Shown: piece by piece, positions 1 through 11,105 of the stretch
Numbering within the stretch: the first letter of the stretch is position 1
How the letters are laid out: each line of letters begins with the position of its first letter
Source: Vanessa cardui
Taxonomy: Eukaryota; Arthropoda; Insecta; Lepidoptera; Nymphalidae
Assembly: GCF_905220365.1 (NCBI RefSeq)
Contig: NC_061154.1
Span: 14,074,001-14,138,000, forward strand
Length of the DNA: 64,000 bases
Reading direction: 5' to 3'
Translations under genes and position numbers: made by a program
The notes under the pieces: model-generated
What the model saw: only the letters and a program-made list of their open reading frames with translations
Told to the model about the DNA's origin: nothing
The model's database searches: none

Positions 1-430
1 CAATGAAAGCGTTCTTTAATGTCACAATAAATAATCTAAGGATCAGCTTATAAATTTTCAGTCCATACACTAGCAGGCATGGTCACACAACCATGAATGC
101 CTGCTTACTGTACATACTTCCCGCGCCATCCAGAATTTCACATTTCAGCTGTGTAATAACTCTTAAGAAAACCAAACGAAGGTATTTGGAGGCTGAAGTA
201 GTGTAAATTTTTTCTCTATATTTTTTATGACAATGAAAGCGTTCTTTAATGTCACAATAAATAATCTAAGAATCAGCTTATAAATTTTCAGTCCATACAC
301 TAGCAGGCATGGTCACACAACCATGAATGCCTGCTTACTGTACATACTTCTCGCGCCATCCAGAATTTCACATTTCAGCTGTGTAATAACTCTTAAGAAA
401 ACCGAACGAAGGTATTTGGAGGCTGAAGTA
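1..430. repeat. Tandem duplication, 230-bp period
   Basis: Bases 1-200 recur at 231-430 with three differences seen by eye (near 41, 125 and 174 of the unit). A spacer of about 30 bp (201-230) follows copy 1. The left copy begins at the window edge, so more copies may lie outside. Each copy carries a short inverted repeat (GCAGGCAT...ATGCCTGC, 73-104 and 303-334). No open frame spans it. It could be a minisatellite or a doubled end of a mobile element. Confidence 0.9.
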
Positions 431-1767
431 ACTGTTCTCTTGCGAAAAAGTGGAGAAGCGACACTTTATGTGGAATGCCGACAAATGCGTAAGGGAGCTT
501 AGGAGCCCTTACAATAGTAGCAGCAAAATTTTATAATTTTAATACTTTTGACTATTTATTGATACAATCATACTGTGGTAATAAGATTTTTTAAATTATA
601 AAAACCGATCATATGGATTTTTAATTTTATTTACCCACCTCACCTAAGATTTACCGAGACGCTGAAAATACAGTATACAGGACAGTATCAGGCCTACGGG
701 GTTTGTTAGGCTAGAATTGATAGTTTGCGGAACATAATTCAAAGCTCAAATTTTCGCTTAGTCGGGATGTAACGAGGCGTCACTGCATGACAAGCGCAGT
801 GCTTCTATCTAGCGTGTATAATGTGTTATTTTAGATTGAACTTCGAATCCAGTACGGTAATATTTTGATAAGGTTGTTTTAGTTCAACAAGCATTATGAC
901 ATTGACAAAATTAAAAAGAATGTTTTTGTTGTATATGTACGTTTTATTATTAATTAATAAAAATAAAAATCATTGTTTAATTTGTGATAAAAAGCTTACA
1001 TTCGAAACAATAATAATTATAAATGCGATGCAATGACGATTCCGCGTAGAGCATCTCGTAGAAGATCTACGAGATATCGTAGACGTTATATTGTAAAAAT
1101 TATCCTTTGTCAGTCTTGTAAAATATAATATTATACACTAGTTCATAGCTAATATTGATATATCCAATTTCGACTTTGCATGTAATTTACTTTATAAATA
1201 ATGTCAAAGTGGATTCACTATAGGAAGCCGTGCCTTTCTTCTTGTCTGTTTCGCTTCTGCTTTAATAATATTAAGGTATTTTCTTAGTAAGACTCTGTCG
1301 ATATTTTACAAGTAACGGTTTCTTAAGGAGAAGACACAAAATTGTATATAAAAATTGTAAAATTTCCGTTAATTCTAAAAACAAAAATTTAATATGGCCT
1401 TTGAAATAATTGCCTTAGCAAGAAATAATAAGTAAGTTAAAAATAAAACAACTAGTTTTCAGTCTCGTCTATATTAAAGGGAAATAAAAATGTCATGATT
1501 TTTGGACAAGGAACTTTCTCAGGCGTACGCAAATCATTATATAGACTTTTATTATCACTGAACGAATGATTAAGGAATGTATAGAGGACAAATGAACAAA
1601 CATTTATTATTATTTATATAAAAATAAATACAAAAAGTATGTCCATCAATACTTACTTTTGTAACAGCAGTGGTAATTATATTAACGTATAAAGAAAACT
1701 AAGTATATTTAGTTTGTAAGAAAAAATATTCCTAACTTATTTTGGAAGACTACAAGTTTTGCTTTAT
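431..1767. other. Non-coding stretch, no gene seen
   Basis: AT-rich sequence with frequent stops in all frames. The only structure noticed is a small inverted repeat at 1053-1075 (10-bp arms around ATCTCGTAGA). Confidence 0.6.
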
Positions 1768-1813
1768 AGAGACACATATACGTAATATGTAAGTATTACG
1801 TATATGTGTCTCT
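1768..1813. repeat. Perfect 20-bp inverted repeat (hairpin)
   Basis: Arms 1768-1787 and 1794-1813 are exact reverse complements (outer end AGAGACACAT) separated by the 6-base spacer TGTAAG. There is no coding context. It may be a young foldback or cruciform-forming sequence; no target duplication is evident. Confidence 0.95.
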
Positions 1814-3149
1814 CATAGTTCTACATGGTACCTACAGCGTGTCAACAGTATTACAAACGCTCATCAATTGTATACAAGCGTTATATGATAATAACTAATA
1901 GGTGTTGTATACGACAACGATATATCGAAGTAATTCGAGTTTGCACAATTATGTCGGAAGGCCTTGTTGTCTCCATACGCTGGCGATATCTGTACCGGCA
2001 ATTAATTAGTTGTCAAACACGCATTCGAAGTATTTCCATCGAAAAATACAGAAGTTAAATTATCTCACTTGAATCTTCTTCGAACATGTTACGTCTTGAA
2101 AACTCTGCTAAGGCAATCGACTTCGATTTATATTATAGAAATGTACCGCCTATAAGCCCGGTAAACGAAATGATCTGTTACGATGTATTTATACATGTGT
2201 TTGATAAACTCCACAAACGGACTGCAGAGGTAAATCGCTACGGTGTGTAGTTTTGCTGTTTGTAGCCGCCTAAGGGTGCCTCTGCTTTCGACGGCCAGGC
2301 CGTACATGCTTGACGCAGCGTATCAGAACAGCGGCCACGTCAATCAGCCAGATTCGTCAGTTGAATTCATACGTGGTTTAAAAACAAAATTCTGCGTATT
2401 TTTTTGTATGTTACGTTACCATACATTTTTTTAAATAAAATATTAAACAAAGTATTATTGGAACGTTTTGTTAAGCTGAAGTTATCTAGAACTTAATAAA
2501 CTATCCATTCGTTCGTATCGATAAGTTGAAATGTTAAGCATAATATATGTAATGACTTGACTATATATACATTGTTCAGGCCTACGATATTCAACTTTAA
2601 AATAAAGTAGTTTTAAATATATCGGAGATTAGTACACTAAATGAAAATCCGATTTCGCTTGTAAAATAAAAACACGAAATTAGTATATGGACACTTGAAT
2701 GCACCCGTAAACGTCAAACTAAGCCACTCGTTGAACTCCTTGTTATTTCATTTCATTTAATATCTCGATTACAATAATTGCGAATATATATTATCGATTA
2801 AATAGAATAAAGAACACAACTCGTTGAAGTTGTCAAATCAGTCATCGTCATATGCCAGCCGATTAACACAAGTCTTTAGTTTAGTGGTGTAAGCATTTAT
2901 TAATTAATATTTTTATTATACCAATGTTTATGTGAGTGAGTAGTGGCTACTTACCATTAGATATTTAAATTGATAGTTTATATCTAATTTTTAAATTCGA
3001 TATATCTAATTTGATATGATTGTATAGTGACTGTTATATTTTTAGCAATTACACGGGTTATCTAGATGAAGCCTAATAATTCAAAATAGGTAAAATTGCT
3101 CGTCTTTTAATGAATAATATTAATAATTTTTCATCAAAAGTATAACACC
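1814..3149. other. Non-coding stretch with a GC-richer island at 2240-2360
   Basis: No supported gene. The short open frames here do not resemble proteins I know. The segment 2240-2360 is clearly richer in G, C and CpG than its surroundings and could be a regulatory element or an untranslated exon, but no clear splice or initiator signal decides it. Confidence 0.5.
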
Positions 3150-3345
3150 TCGCCTCATTGCCTCAACTGGTTCGTTTTTTGCCCAGAGGATCGGAATTGC
3201 GATTCAACGGCGAAATGCTGCTAGCATTCTTGCCACCATTCCACGCGGTCAAGATTTATACAGTAACAAGTTTTAGTTCATATTTGTATATATTTAAGCA
3301 TTTAATGTTGTTAATTCTTATGTTAATAAAAGATACAAACCTACA
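3150..3345 (+). mobile_element. Interspersed repeat family X, copy 1
   Basis: A core of about 95 bp (CTGGTTCGTTTTTTGCCCAG at its start, CCATTCCACGCGG at its end) recurs in reverse at 14640-14768 and 30588-30706. The tail (TTTAGTTCATATTTGTATAT, then a T/A-rich run to AATAAAAGATA) is also shared in part with the other two copies. The short open frame over it is a by-product of the repeat. It is probably the 3' part of a non-LTR retroelement common in Lepidoptera; the class is inferred. Confidence 0.75.
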
Positions 3346-3379
3346 ATACATTATACATATTAATAATAAAAGAATATGA

Positions 3380-4025
3380 ATTAATTTAAATGAAATGTCG
3401 ACTTGGTATGAGTGCTTTGTGCACGCCTACCTGGTACTTACTACCTACTTAAGGTTTTTTTTACCGACAAGCAGCAATATTTTGTGTTTTTCTCCGGTTT
3501 CAAGGGCGAGTGAACCACTATAACTAACAGTATAGATGACTTAGTTCCCATTGTTGTTGGCACATTGGAGTTTCAAGGAATGATCAAATTGTTTTACGGC
3601 GACAATGTCATCGTGGCCTTGTACTATCTGTTGGTCTGCTCGATTTCATAGTTTGCCTGTCTACTTCATAAAAAAAAGTATAAAAATAATGCAGGCTAAA
3701 GTGCGAAATACAAAAAAGAGGTTCATAAATATTATAGACATTTAATTTAAATATGTTCTTTAATCCTAATACATAATATTTTATTTTTATTATTATATTA
3801 TATAACAGTGAAATATATTGAGAATATTTTAAATGTAATAAAAGTCTGTATAGTCTGTTGTATAACTGGTATAGTTTGATTGTTGAATTTGTTATCCTGA
3901 AAATCAATGCAATATCGTTATTAAACGACAATAATCCACAAAATGGCGTTCGAAGTAATTTCAGCGCAAGCATTATTGCAACGAACGTTCCGTCGAAATC
4001 CCGCGCTCGAGCAGTATTCAACAGG
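3380..4025. other. Non-coding stretch, no gene seen
   Basis: A 147-codon minus-strand frame runs through 3608-4051, but its product is low in complexity, rich in I, L and Y, and starts in AT-rich DNA. I see no domain or codon bias and treat it as chance. Confidence 0.5.
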
Positions 4026-4029
4026 TAGG

Positions 4030-4174
4030 GTTGACCACGGACGCAGCTCACGCTGAAGACTGCAACCTGTGCGTAATCTCATTCGTCCCAGGGGCGGCTG
4101 CAGTGAAGTCGTGTCGGAACGGCCTCATAATGTAATCGCGCGCCGGAGTGAGTGCATCACACGGAGTTGCGGAG
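4030..4174 (+). other. Candidate untranslated first exon with strong splice donor
   Basis: A sharply GC- and CpG-rich patch in very AT-rich DNA ends in GCGGAG|GTACGT, a near-ideal 5' splice site with the GT at 4175. ATG codons are few and none opens a long frame, so if real it is a 5' untranslated exon and promoter-proximal region of a plus-strand gene. The downstream exon is not identified. The SDHA-like gene 45 kb away is possible but a long reach. Inference from composition and donor only. Confidence 0.35.
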
Positions 4175-7100
4175 GTACGTATTTTTTTTATATTTTACCA
4201 TAATTATTTAAAAAATCATTTAATCGTGTGTTTTGCGAATTTTCAGATGCGTTTTAAATTATTTTCCTCTAGAAATATGTATTTTTAGATGCGTTTAATA
4301 TCTTTGTTCGTTGCAAATATACGTCGTTTTAACAAAAGTTTATTTTGACGAGAAAAAAATTACTCTAAATTTGTGAGCCTTGGACGCGTTTTCGAAAGTG
4401 CTTTGCTGGGTGTATTTTTTAGATAAACGAAAGTAGGCCAATTCGATTTAAATATTTTTATGCATTGCAAAATTTGCGACTTTATTTTATAAATTTTTCA
4501 AAAACGCACTGCGAAATTCTCCATGATTAAACGTTTAAAGTTCAAGATTTAACGAAAGTTTCAAACAGTTATAAAATCTAACGAAAGTTCAGTGCGTTTT
4601 ATAATAAAAAGTGACGCGGTTTATTAAAAGTAGATATAAAATCAAAATTCAATTAAAGTGAAAGTGTTAAATATCAAATAAGTAGCTGTGCTATTTTTTT
4701 GGTAATGTGTTGATTTTTAAAACAAAGAAGCTTAAGCGTTATAAAAAAGGCTTTTCGCGAAGTTACACAAATAATATAGAAATGTGAGTGATAAAATATT
4801 ATGCGATTAAAAACACTTAGATATCATTAAATCGAGAAATCGTGAGTGCATTTAAATTATGTTAAGTTTGTGAAAACAGTTACAAACATTTTACAGAGTA
4901 GAAAATTAAGATAATTTAAAGATACGTGTTTTGTTTGCAGAAGATATTTTACAACATGAATAGTACTTTATGTACAATTCGTGTATACAATAGTGAAATA
5001 CAATTAATCTACAAAAAAACTTCAAACATTAAAATGAATATTAAGATTTTATTGTCAAGATACATTCTATTTGTGCGTTTTAATACGTTATTTTCAGATT
5101 AAGCTAGGTAACCTGAGTTATGTAGTATATTTATGTCATATATTTTTTGGGTAAGGTTTTACTTTTTGACATCATGTTTTCAACATAAATGAAAAGATTT
5201 ACAGATCTTCCGAAAACAGCATCAGAAGTCCGGGTTAGCTTACATATTTTCAAAAACTAACTTAAAGACACGTAAAGTATAGTTCAGGTAAATTGACGCG
5301 CGTAACAAACTTTTCAAGAGTGCAAACAGCAGCACTTGTACTTTGCCGTGCAATAAAATTGTTAATATTTGCAATAAACAGACGTCAAGCAAGAGACTCG
5401 ATGTTGCATTGTCTTTTAGGTTCTAAAATTCACGTGCCCACCTTTAAAGGATGTTAATTTTCTAATAATTCGGTTACAAAATTTATCCCGTCATGAAAAT
5501 TCTATAGGGATAAGATCGTTTTGAAAATATTCCATCGATATTGTCAAAACTTTTAAAAAATTACATGCATCTGGTTAGGTGCAGACTGAATTCGCTTGGA
5601 GCGCCAAAGAATGTCGCTTCCCGAAAATGTTTAGATAAAGTTCGGAATATATTTAATATTAGCCGAATCTGTGGCTGAAATTTATAAAAGTTTATCCATA
5701 ATATACAGAGCGTAAACTATACCGATCGTAATTTTACTGCATTGAGAGATGAATTAAAAAGGGAAGGTTTCTATGTGTTATTCCGCGGAACTCAAACTAT
5801 CGCCATACCAAATTTTATGTAAATCATATCAGTTTGGGCACGGGCAACTTACGGACTTAATTTCAGAATAATAATTTATTGTATCATTAACATTTACGTA
5901 CATCACGCGAATACCAGGCGATACTCAAACTATAATATAGTTTGAATAGTGCCTCTTATAAAATATAATTGAAAGTAAATAATAAACAAATAAAAAATAT
6001 GAAATATCGTCGTTGTAATTTACGATAGTCTTATAATACTAAAACAACTTAAAAGCAAATACCAATTTCAAAAGCAAACTTTTGTAGTACACAATAATTT
6101 CATCTATTCTGTTTACATTACAGTAGTTTCTTTGTCTGGACCCAATCAAAGACGTGGAATTAAGTCGTCTTTGACATAAAAATGTATTTTAATTAGAATT
6201 GATTCAGAGCGTAAAGTGTACTCGGTTTGTTTAGAGAAATTGATTCTAAGTCAGCTTGCAATGCTAGACTGACATGAACATTACTCGTTATGTAAAAACT
6301 TGTAATAATTAATGTTTTCTTAGTTGATACCGTAGGATTTTAAGTTTTTTTTTAATTATTCACTTGTAAAATATGTCTATATTTCCGGAAAATGGAAATC
6401 ATTCTAGTGATCGACAAGGTTTTTAAATTTCCGAAGTTATTGATGACTAGTCCATTAAAATCGTAGCCGCGTGAGTTTTGTCAGATGTACGGAAATATTT
6501 TAACCGTTTTTATTTTAATTATCTTTGAAATGAATTTAAAAAACATTTTTGCATTCGATAGGCTATTCCTTGAAAAAAATTACAGTCTTTGTAAGATCAC
6601 ACTAGGACCACAGGAGGTAAAAGGTGAAACCGCGCGAAAAGTGCGATATAGCTTCGGAAACATTTTTCAAAAATTCCCAGATTTGTTTAAAAAAATGAGT
6701 TTTGTTATTGCAAATAGACTAATTCCCATATTGTAAATTTTAATAATTACCAACTTTACTAACTGTCCTTATCTCATCAACAGAGGCCTTAACACCGATT
6801 CTATATTTAAAACATTAGGACTGATTAATTTGCATATTGACTTTTTTCCGCTTTTGGTAGGATTTTGTCAAAATACCTACATACACACAGACATTTACTT
6901 GGAATATTTTATATCGCTATGAGTACAATAGTGACCGAGGCATTCTTTTGTTATAAATAATAAAGCAGATTGATTATTATAAAAGCTACGCATTTCATTT
7001 ATAATTAATTTTTAGAGAAATTAGCTTACATTGGTATTTTATTTCTAGATTAAATCAATAAATTCGTGCTGTCTGTGAGCTCCCACGTTGTGGCAAACGT

Positions 7101-7229
7101 TAAAATTGTACAAAATAATTAATAGTGGAATTATTTCATGGCTTCCATCACAAGGAGGTCTAATTACTAAAATAAATAATAAAAACTATAAATATGCATT
7201 GATATATACTATACTCGCGTTATTCTTAT
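4175..7229. other. Repeat-poor non-coding stretch
   Basis: About 3 kb with no recognisable mobile element and no supported gene, unusual for this window. If 4030-4174 is a first exon, this would be the 5' part of its intron, where enhancers commonly lie. The 83-codon frame at 6485-6736 shows no known motif. Confidence 0.5.
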
Positions 7230-8470
7230 CAAAATCAAAATATTATTTATTCAAGTAGATCCCTAAAAGCTTTTTAACGGTCGTGTTACAGCGTTGAATT
7301 GTTAAACTTCCACCGGATCGAAAAGCAGATTCTACCGAGTAGAACCGGCAAGAAACTCAGTTACTCTTTTCCAACATTTTTGTAAAGAATAATTAAGTTC
7401 TTTACGTTGTATACATCTAGCCTAAAAAATTATAAATACCAAATCGACCATTTATATCTTAATTACAATTTTGTATTTACCAATGATTTTTTGACTTACG
7501 CTTTAAAATTTTTAATAGGCCAAGTTTTAAAATAGATGTGGGATCTTAGCACGCAGCGAAAACCATGCAGGAAGGATGTACTAACTTCGCGAAGTCGGAA
7601 ACTAGGTGTTATTAGTTTACCTCTATTCCTCATGTCTATGCAATGATTGTCACCGTTCTTTTGAAAAGATGGATATTATTGTGAACATACATACATAGTA
7701 TTGTTGTAAAAGTAAAGCAATGGTAAAACGTACCCACTCTTTTAAAAAAATCCGATAGGCGTCTCGAGCGACAATTGTATAACTAGACCTACCAGCATAA
7801 AAAAAACAATATCCTCAGTGTTATCTCAAAGTTATCTCAAAGTTAAATGCCGTAAGATATATTGCTATGAAAGTAACTAAAGTATGTAGTTTCTCTAACT
7901 TTTCTGAGCTGATTCTTCCTGTCAGGAAATATATATGAGGAGTCAAATTTTGATTTGATTCCTTTAAAGTACGCAAACAGTACGCATTTTGTCGTTTTAG
8001 AATTAACAACTAAATATTTTTTGATATCATCAGCAAACAATAAAATATCGCAAATACCTTTCGCATAAAAAGGAAGATCATTTATATACAACAAATAGAA
8101 AAGGATCCAAAATTGCTCCTTGTGAAATGCATAGTTTTTGATAGATCCTGAAAACTTTACTCCATTAATATACATTTGTTGAATTCTTTGATTCAAGTAT
8201 GAAGCACTGAGATTAAGTGTTTTACTATAACTAAGCTACTACTTAACAAGTTAATGTTTATCTTGTACAGACAAAAGCATTTTGTGTTTCACACAATCAA
8301 ATGCTTTGTATAAATCACAAAACTCCCCAATAGTATTCTGTGTTATCATGCACCGTATGTATGTCGAAGTACCATTTATGTGTCATTTGTTGAGTGACCG
8401 CCAGGAAAGTCGATTTGATCACTATGAAAAATAGCATTTATACAACAGTGAACCATAAGTTGATTTAACA
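7230..8470 (-). mobile_element. Decayed non-LTR retrotransposon (CR1/jockey-like LINE)
   Basis: Reading the minus strand, 8330-8260 encodes a reverse-transcriptase motif with FCDLYKAFDCVKHKM (catalytic Asp region A). Further on (8196-7843) comes LYINDLP followed by LLFADD, which is the catalytic region C of the RT. The 3' end at about 7380-7230 carries a tail (GAGTTTCTTGCCGG, ending TACTTGAATAAATAA) typical of lepidopteran LINE 3' ends. Frames are broken and long stretches are missing, so it is a fossil. The same tail is found at 36831-36975 (minus) and 40879-41128 (plus). Confidence 0.8.
7843..8330 (-). pseudogene. Reverse transcriptase remnant of the LINE
   Basis: The palm-domain pieces DLYKAFDCV and LLFADD are visible in different frames with stops between them. 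The usual QGS box before LYINDLP is degraded. In intact elements this enzyme reverse-transcribes the LINE RNA at a nicked target; here it cannot be functional. Clade assignment (CR1/jockey group) rests on motif wording and the 3' tail. Confidence 0.75.
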
Positions 8471-8479
8471 TATTTTTTT

Positions 8480-9229
8480 CAAGATACTACGTTTTAATAA
8501 ATTAGGAAATGAAAATGTTTCCAACACTTGTAAAAACTTAAGGCTAATAACAAAGTAGTATCATGAACACTATTGATGCACCTAACACTATTCGTGCACC
8601 TTGCACGAAAGTATCCCATTGGTCATTAGTTTTTTTTTATGTGTAAGTCACACAGGCTTAAGCAAATTAATAGTATCAAGTGCGGTAACTTGTTAAATAA
8701 ATTGAACACTACATTTGATTGAGAACATTATTTGTTAGTAATTTTTTGGCTTCTGAAATAGATGATTTTAAGTGGGGAGTTATTTCGGTGGGCATTTTAT
8801 AGAAAAAAGGTTTTTCCCCATATTTTAATTTAACAAAAATTTTATGTAAGTCGACAAAAATATTATTTCATGTTCTTTGCTCTGTATATTTGTGATTAAT
8901 ATATAAGAACATTGTGTTTAATTAATAATCAAATGACATATGAATGTTGCATTCATTAAAGTTAGGTAGATTAGAATATAATATGAGGCGAAAACTAAAG
9001 AACAAACAAATAAATAAAAAGTACATAAAATAACAGTTTTTAATGCAGCTTTAATTAAATATTTTAAAAATCATATGAAGTTTGTATGAAATAAAGGAAA
9101 TAATTGTACATAATAAAATAAAAATCTTGTCGCTATTTGCATGCCTCGGCTCAATTCATATTTCTAAGAAATAATGGTTTTATTATTATTAAAAATATTT
9201 ATAACAACGAATTTAACGTTATAACACGA
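8480..9229. other. Non-coding stretch, no gene seen
   Basis: AT-rich. The only local repetition noticed is CACCTAACACTATTCGTGCA-like wording near 8578-8610. No open frame of note. Confidence 0.5.
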
Positions 9230-9300
9230 AAATTTACGATATACTCTAGTATATCGTAAATTTCTCCAAAGGCAAAGATCTATTTTTGCCTTTGGAGAAA
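9230..9300. repeat. Two perfect inverted repeats back to back
   Basis: Hairpin 1 has arms 9230-9245 and 9248-9263 (16 bp, spacer CT, core TTTACGATATACT). Hairpin 2 has arms 9261-9276 and 9285-9300 (16 bp, TTTCTCCAAAGGCAAA against TTTGCCTTTGGAGAAA). They share three bases and end about 5 bp before a SINE. Perfect pairing in both suggests recent origin or maintenance. Confidence 0.95.
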
Positions 9301-9304
9301 TGCA

Positions 9305-9418
9305 GAGCCGAAATGGTCCAGTGGTTAGAACGCGTGCGTATTAACCGATAATTGTGGGTTCAAGCCCAGGCTAGTACCACTGAAATTTCATGTGCTTTAT
9401 TTGTATTCATCTCGTGGG
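9305..9418 (+). mobile_element. tRNA-derived SINE, 5' half
   Basis: It begins GAGCCGAAATGGTCCAGTGG (tRNA-like head) and has a B-box-like GGGTTCAAGCCCAGG, then TTCATGTGCTTTATTTG. The 3' body and the CCCAGCAGTGGGA tail seen in other copies are missing. It is the most abundant SINE family in this window (also near 13863, 15277, 21135, 28619, 32731, 48829 and 63535). Confidence 0.85.
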
Positions 9419-9432
9419 GAATATATTCAATA

Positions 9433-9640
9433 CTAGTGACCTGACCCGGCTTCGCACGGTTGCAATATTAAAAATGAGTTTACTTACTCACTTCGACAAA
9501 CCTGTGAAATCATCGTGCATTATACATACAAACCTTCCTCTTGAATCAAACTATCCATTAAAAAGTAATTTTTAAGATCTGAGCATTTATAAGGACAGAC
9601 AGCTTTAAGTGACTTTGTTTTATTCTACGTAATGCTGATG
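9433..9640 (-). mobile_element. Short non-autonomous Helitron, family H2
   Basis: On the minus strand it ends in CTAG next to T (9433-9436). It contains the family head near 9620 (AAAACAAAGTCACTT) and tail GCGAAGCCGGGTCAGGTCACTAG. The 5' TC end is blurred by mutation. Related copies lie at 10226, 21720, 40611 and 49342. Confidence 0.65.
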
Positions 9641-9644
9641 ATTA

Positions 9645-10225
9645 ATTGTAGTCGTTCACTATATCACTGATAGATTCGAATAATATCATTTAAAAAATAC
9701 GTCTGAGTGGTTCCCACTCACCCAGTTCTCACCACCGTCGGCCATTTTTTTTTTCAATATATAAAGCATACATCATGATTAGCTTAGTTAATACGCGTTA
9801 GTCGTGTCGGCGAAATCATTTTGTACAATTTAATTTTTGTAATTACTAAAATGTCACAAATCATTTTCATCCGAACTATAAGTTTTAAGCTTAATTAATT
9901 AAATATTATGCCTGACTAAAAAGGGATTATTAAAATATATAATATCAATTACACGAATCAAACTGCCAGTTGATATTTCATTTATCGATTAACAGGTATT
10001 ATAATATGTTTCGCTAATCTCATATTAAAAAAAAAACGTGAATCATGATGTAACCTAACATAGATATGACTTTGTTTTTCTTATTTCGACTATAAATTTT
10101 CGCAAGCATTTTGATACAGATATATTATTATACTACAGAAGAGTAATATTTGGATCTAAAACTCTCTAAAACTTTTTAAATAATTTTATATAAAAACTTA
10201 GCTTAGCTTTTCAATATATATTTAA
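9645..10225. other. Non-coding stretch, no gene seen
   Basis: AT-rich DNA with homopolymer runs and no supported feature. Confidence 0.5.
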
Positions 10226-10472
10226 CTAGCCGCCTTGCCTTCACATATGTACAACAAAAAAACAAACGTATGAATAAAATCTTGAATTGTTTTTTTTTTT
10301 TGAAAAGTATAATTCTTAGATTTTCTATTTTATTATGCGTATATACATAATATGTATAACTCTTTTAAGAAAGTCTGTTTATTAATGTAATTGCAATGAA
10401 AACTCGTTGCGTAGTTTAAAAGATCTAAGCGGCGTACGACTGAAAGCGACTTTGTTTTGTACTATGCAAAGA
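10226..10472 (-). mobile_element. Short non-autonomous Helitron, family H2
   Basis: The minus-strand 3' terminus is CTAG at 10226-10229 with T next to it. The 5' terminus is TC at 10472-10471, flanked by A. The internal AAAACAAAGTCGCTTTC and CTACGCAACGAG words match the other H2 copies. No coding capacity. Confidence 0.65.
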
Positions 10473-10845
10473 TAAATTAAAAAAAGTTCTATACAATTGA
10501 GAAACACATTTAACTGTAATTTTTATATATCAGGTTTAACTTTAACAGCAATACATAGAACGTTCCAGTACTTTCCGTGATGTAATAAACGGTTTAAGTC
10601 GATCTACGGCTAAATCGAAAGAAATGTTGAACTGATTTACACAAAAGTAGACATAAATAGACACTTAGAAGAATTATAGATATTATAAAATACAAACGAT
10701 ACTTTTTGTCTTGCAAACAAAAGTGCGATTTATTCTCCTGTTTTCACTTCATATTAAAACGACTGAACAGATTTCAAAGACTAATTTGATTAATTGATAT
10801 AACGGAATCTCGTACTTCTCGGAATAACACGTGTATTATTTTATA

Positions 10846-11105
10846 CTAGCTGTGCCCGCGACCATGTACGCGTTTGAGTTTAATAAAAAAAAACATTGTA
10901 GCCTAAGTTACTCCTTATTATATCAGTTATCTGTCAGTGAAAGTCCCGTCAAAATCGGTCCACTCGTTCCAGAGATTAGTCGGAAGAAATAGACAGACAG
11001 ACAAAAATTGTAAAAAAATGTTATTTTGGTATAATATATGTACCGTGTAAAAAAGGGCTATTTTAACATTACAGACAGACACTCCAATTTTATTATATGT
11101 ATAGA
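10846..11105 (-). mobile_element. Short non-autonomous Helitron, family H1
   Basis: On the minus strand it begins TCTATACATATAATAAAATT after A (11106) and ends GCGGGCACAGCTAG before T (10845), the exact A-TC...CTAG-T signature of Helitron insertion. It has no coding capacity and no target-site duplication, as expected. A second copy of the family is at 58336-58594 (plus). Confidence 0.85.

Noticed and set aside
3608..4051. 147-codon minus-strand open frame
   Set aside because: Longest frame in the left part, but the product is dominated by L, I, Y and N from AT-rich DNA, has no domain, and overlaps the candidate first exon on the other strand.
9305..9380. Possible tRNA gene
   Set aside because: Same reason: it is the tRNA-like head of the main SINE family, which recurs at several sites.
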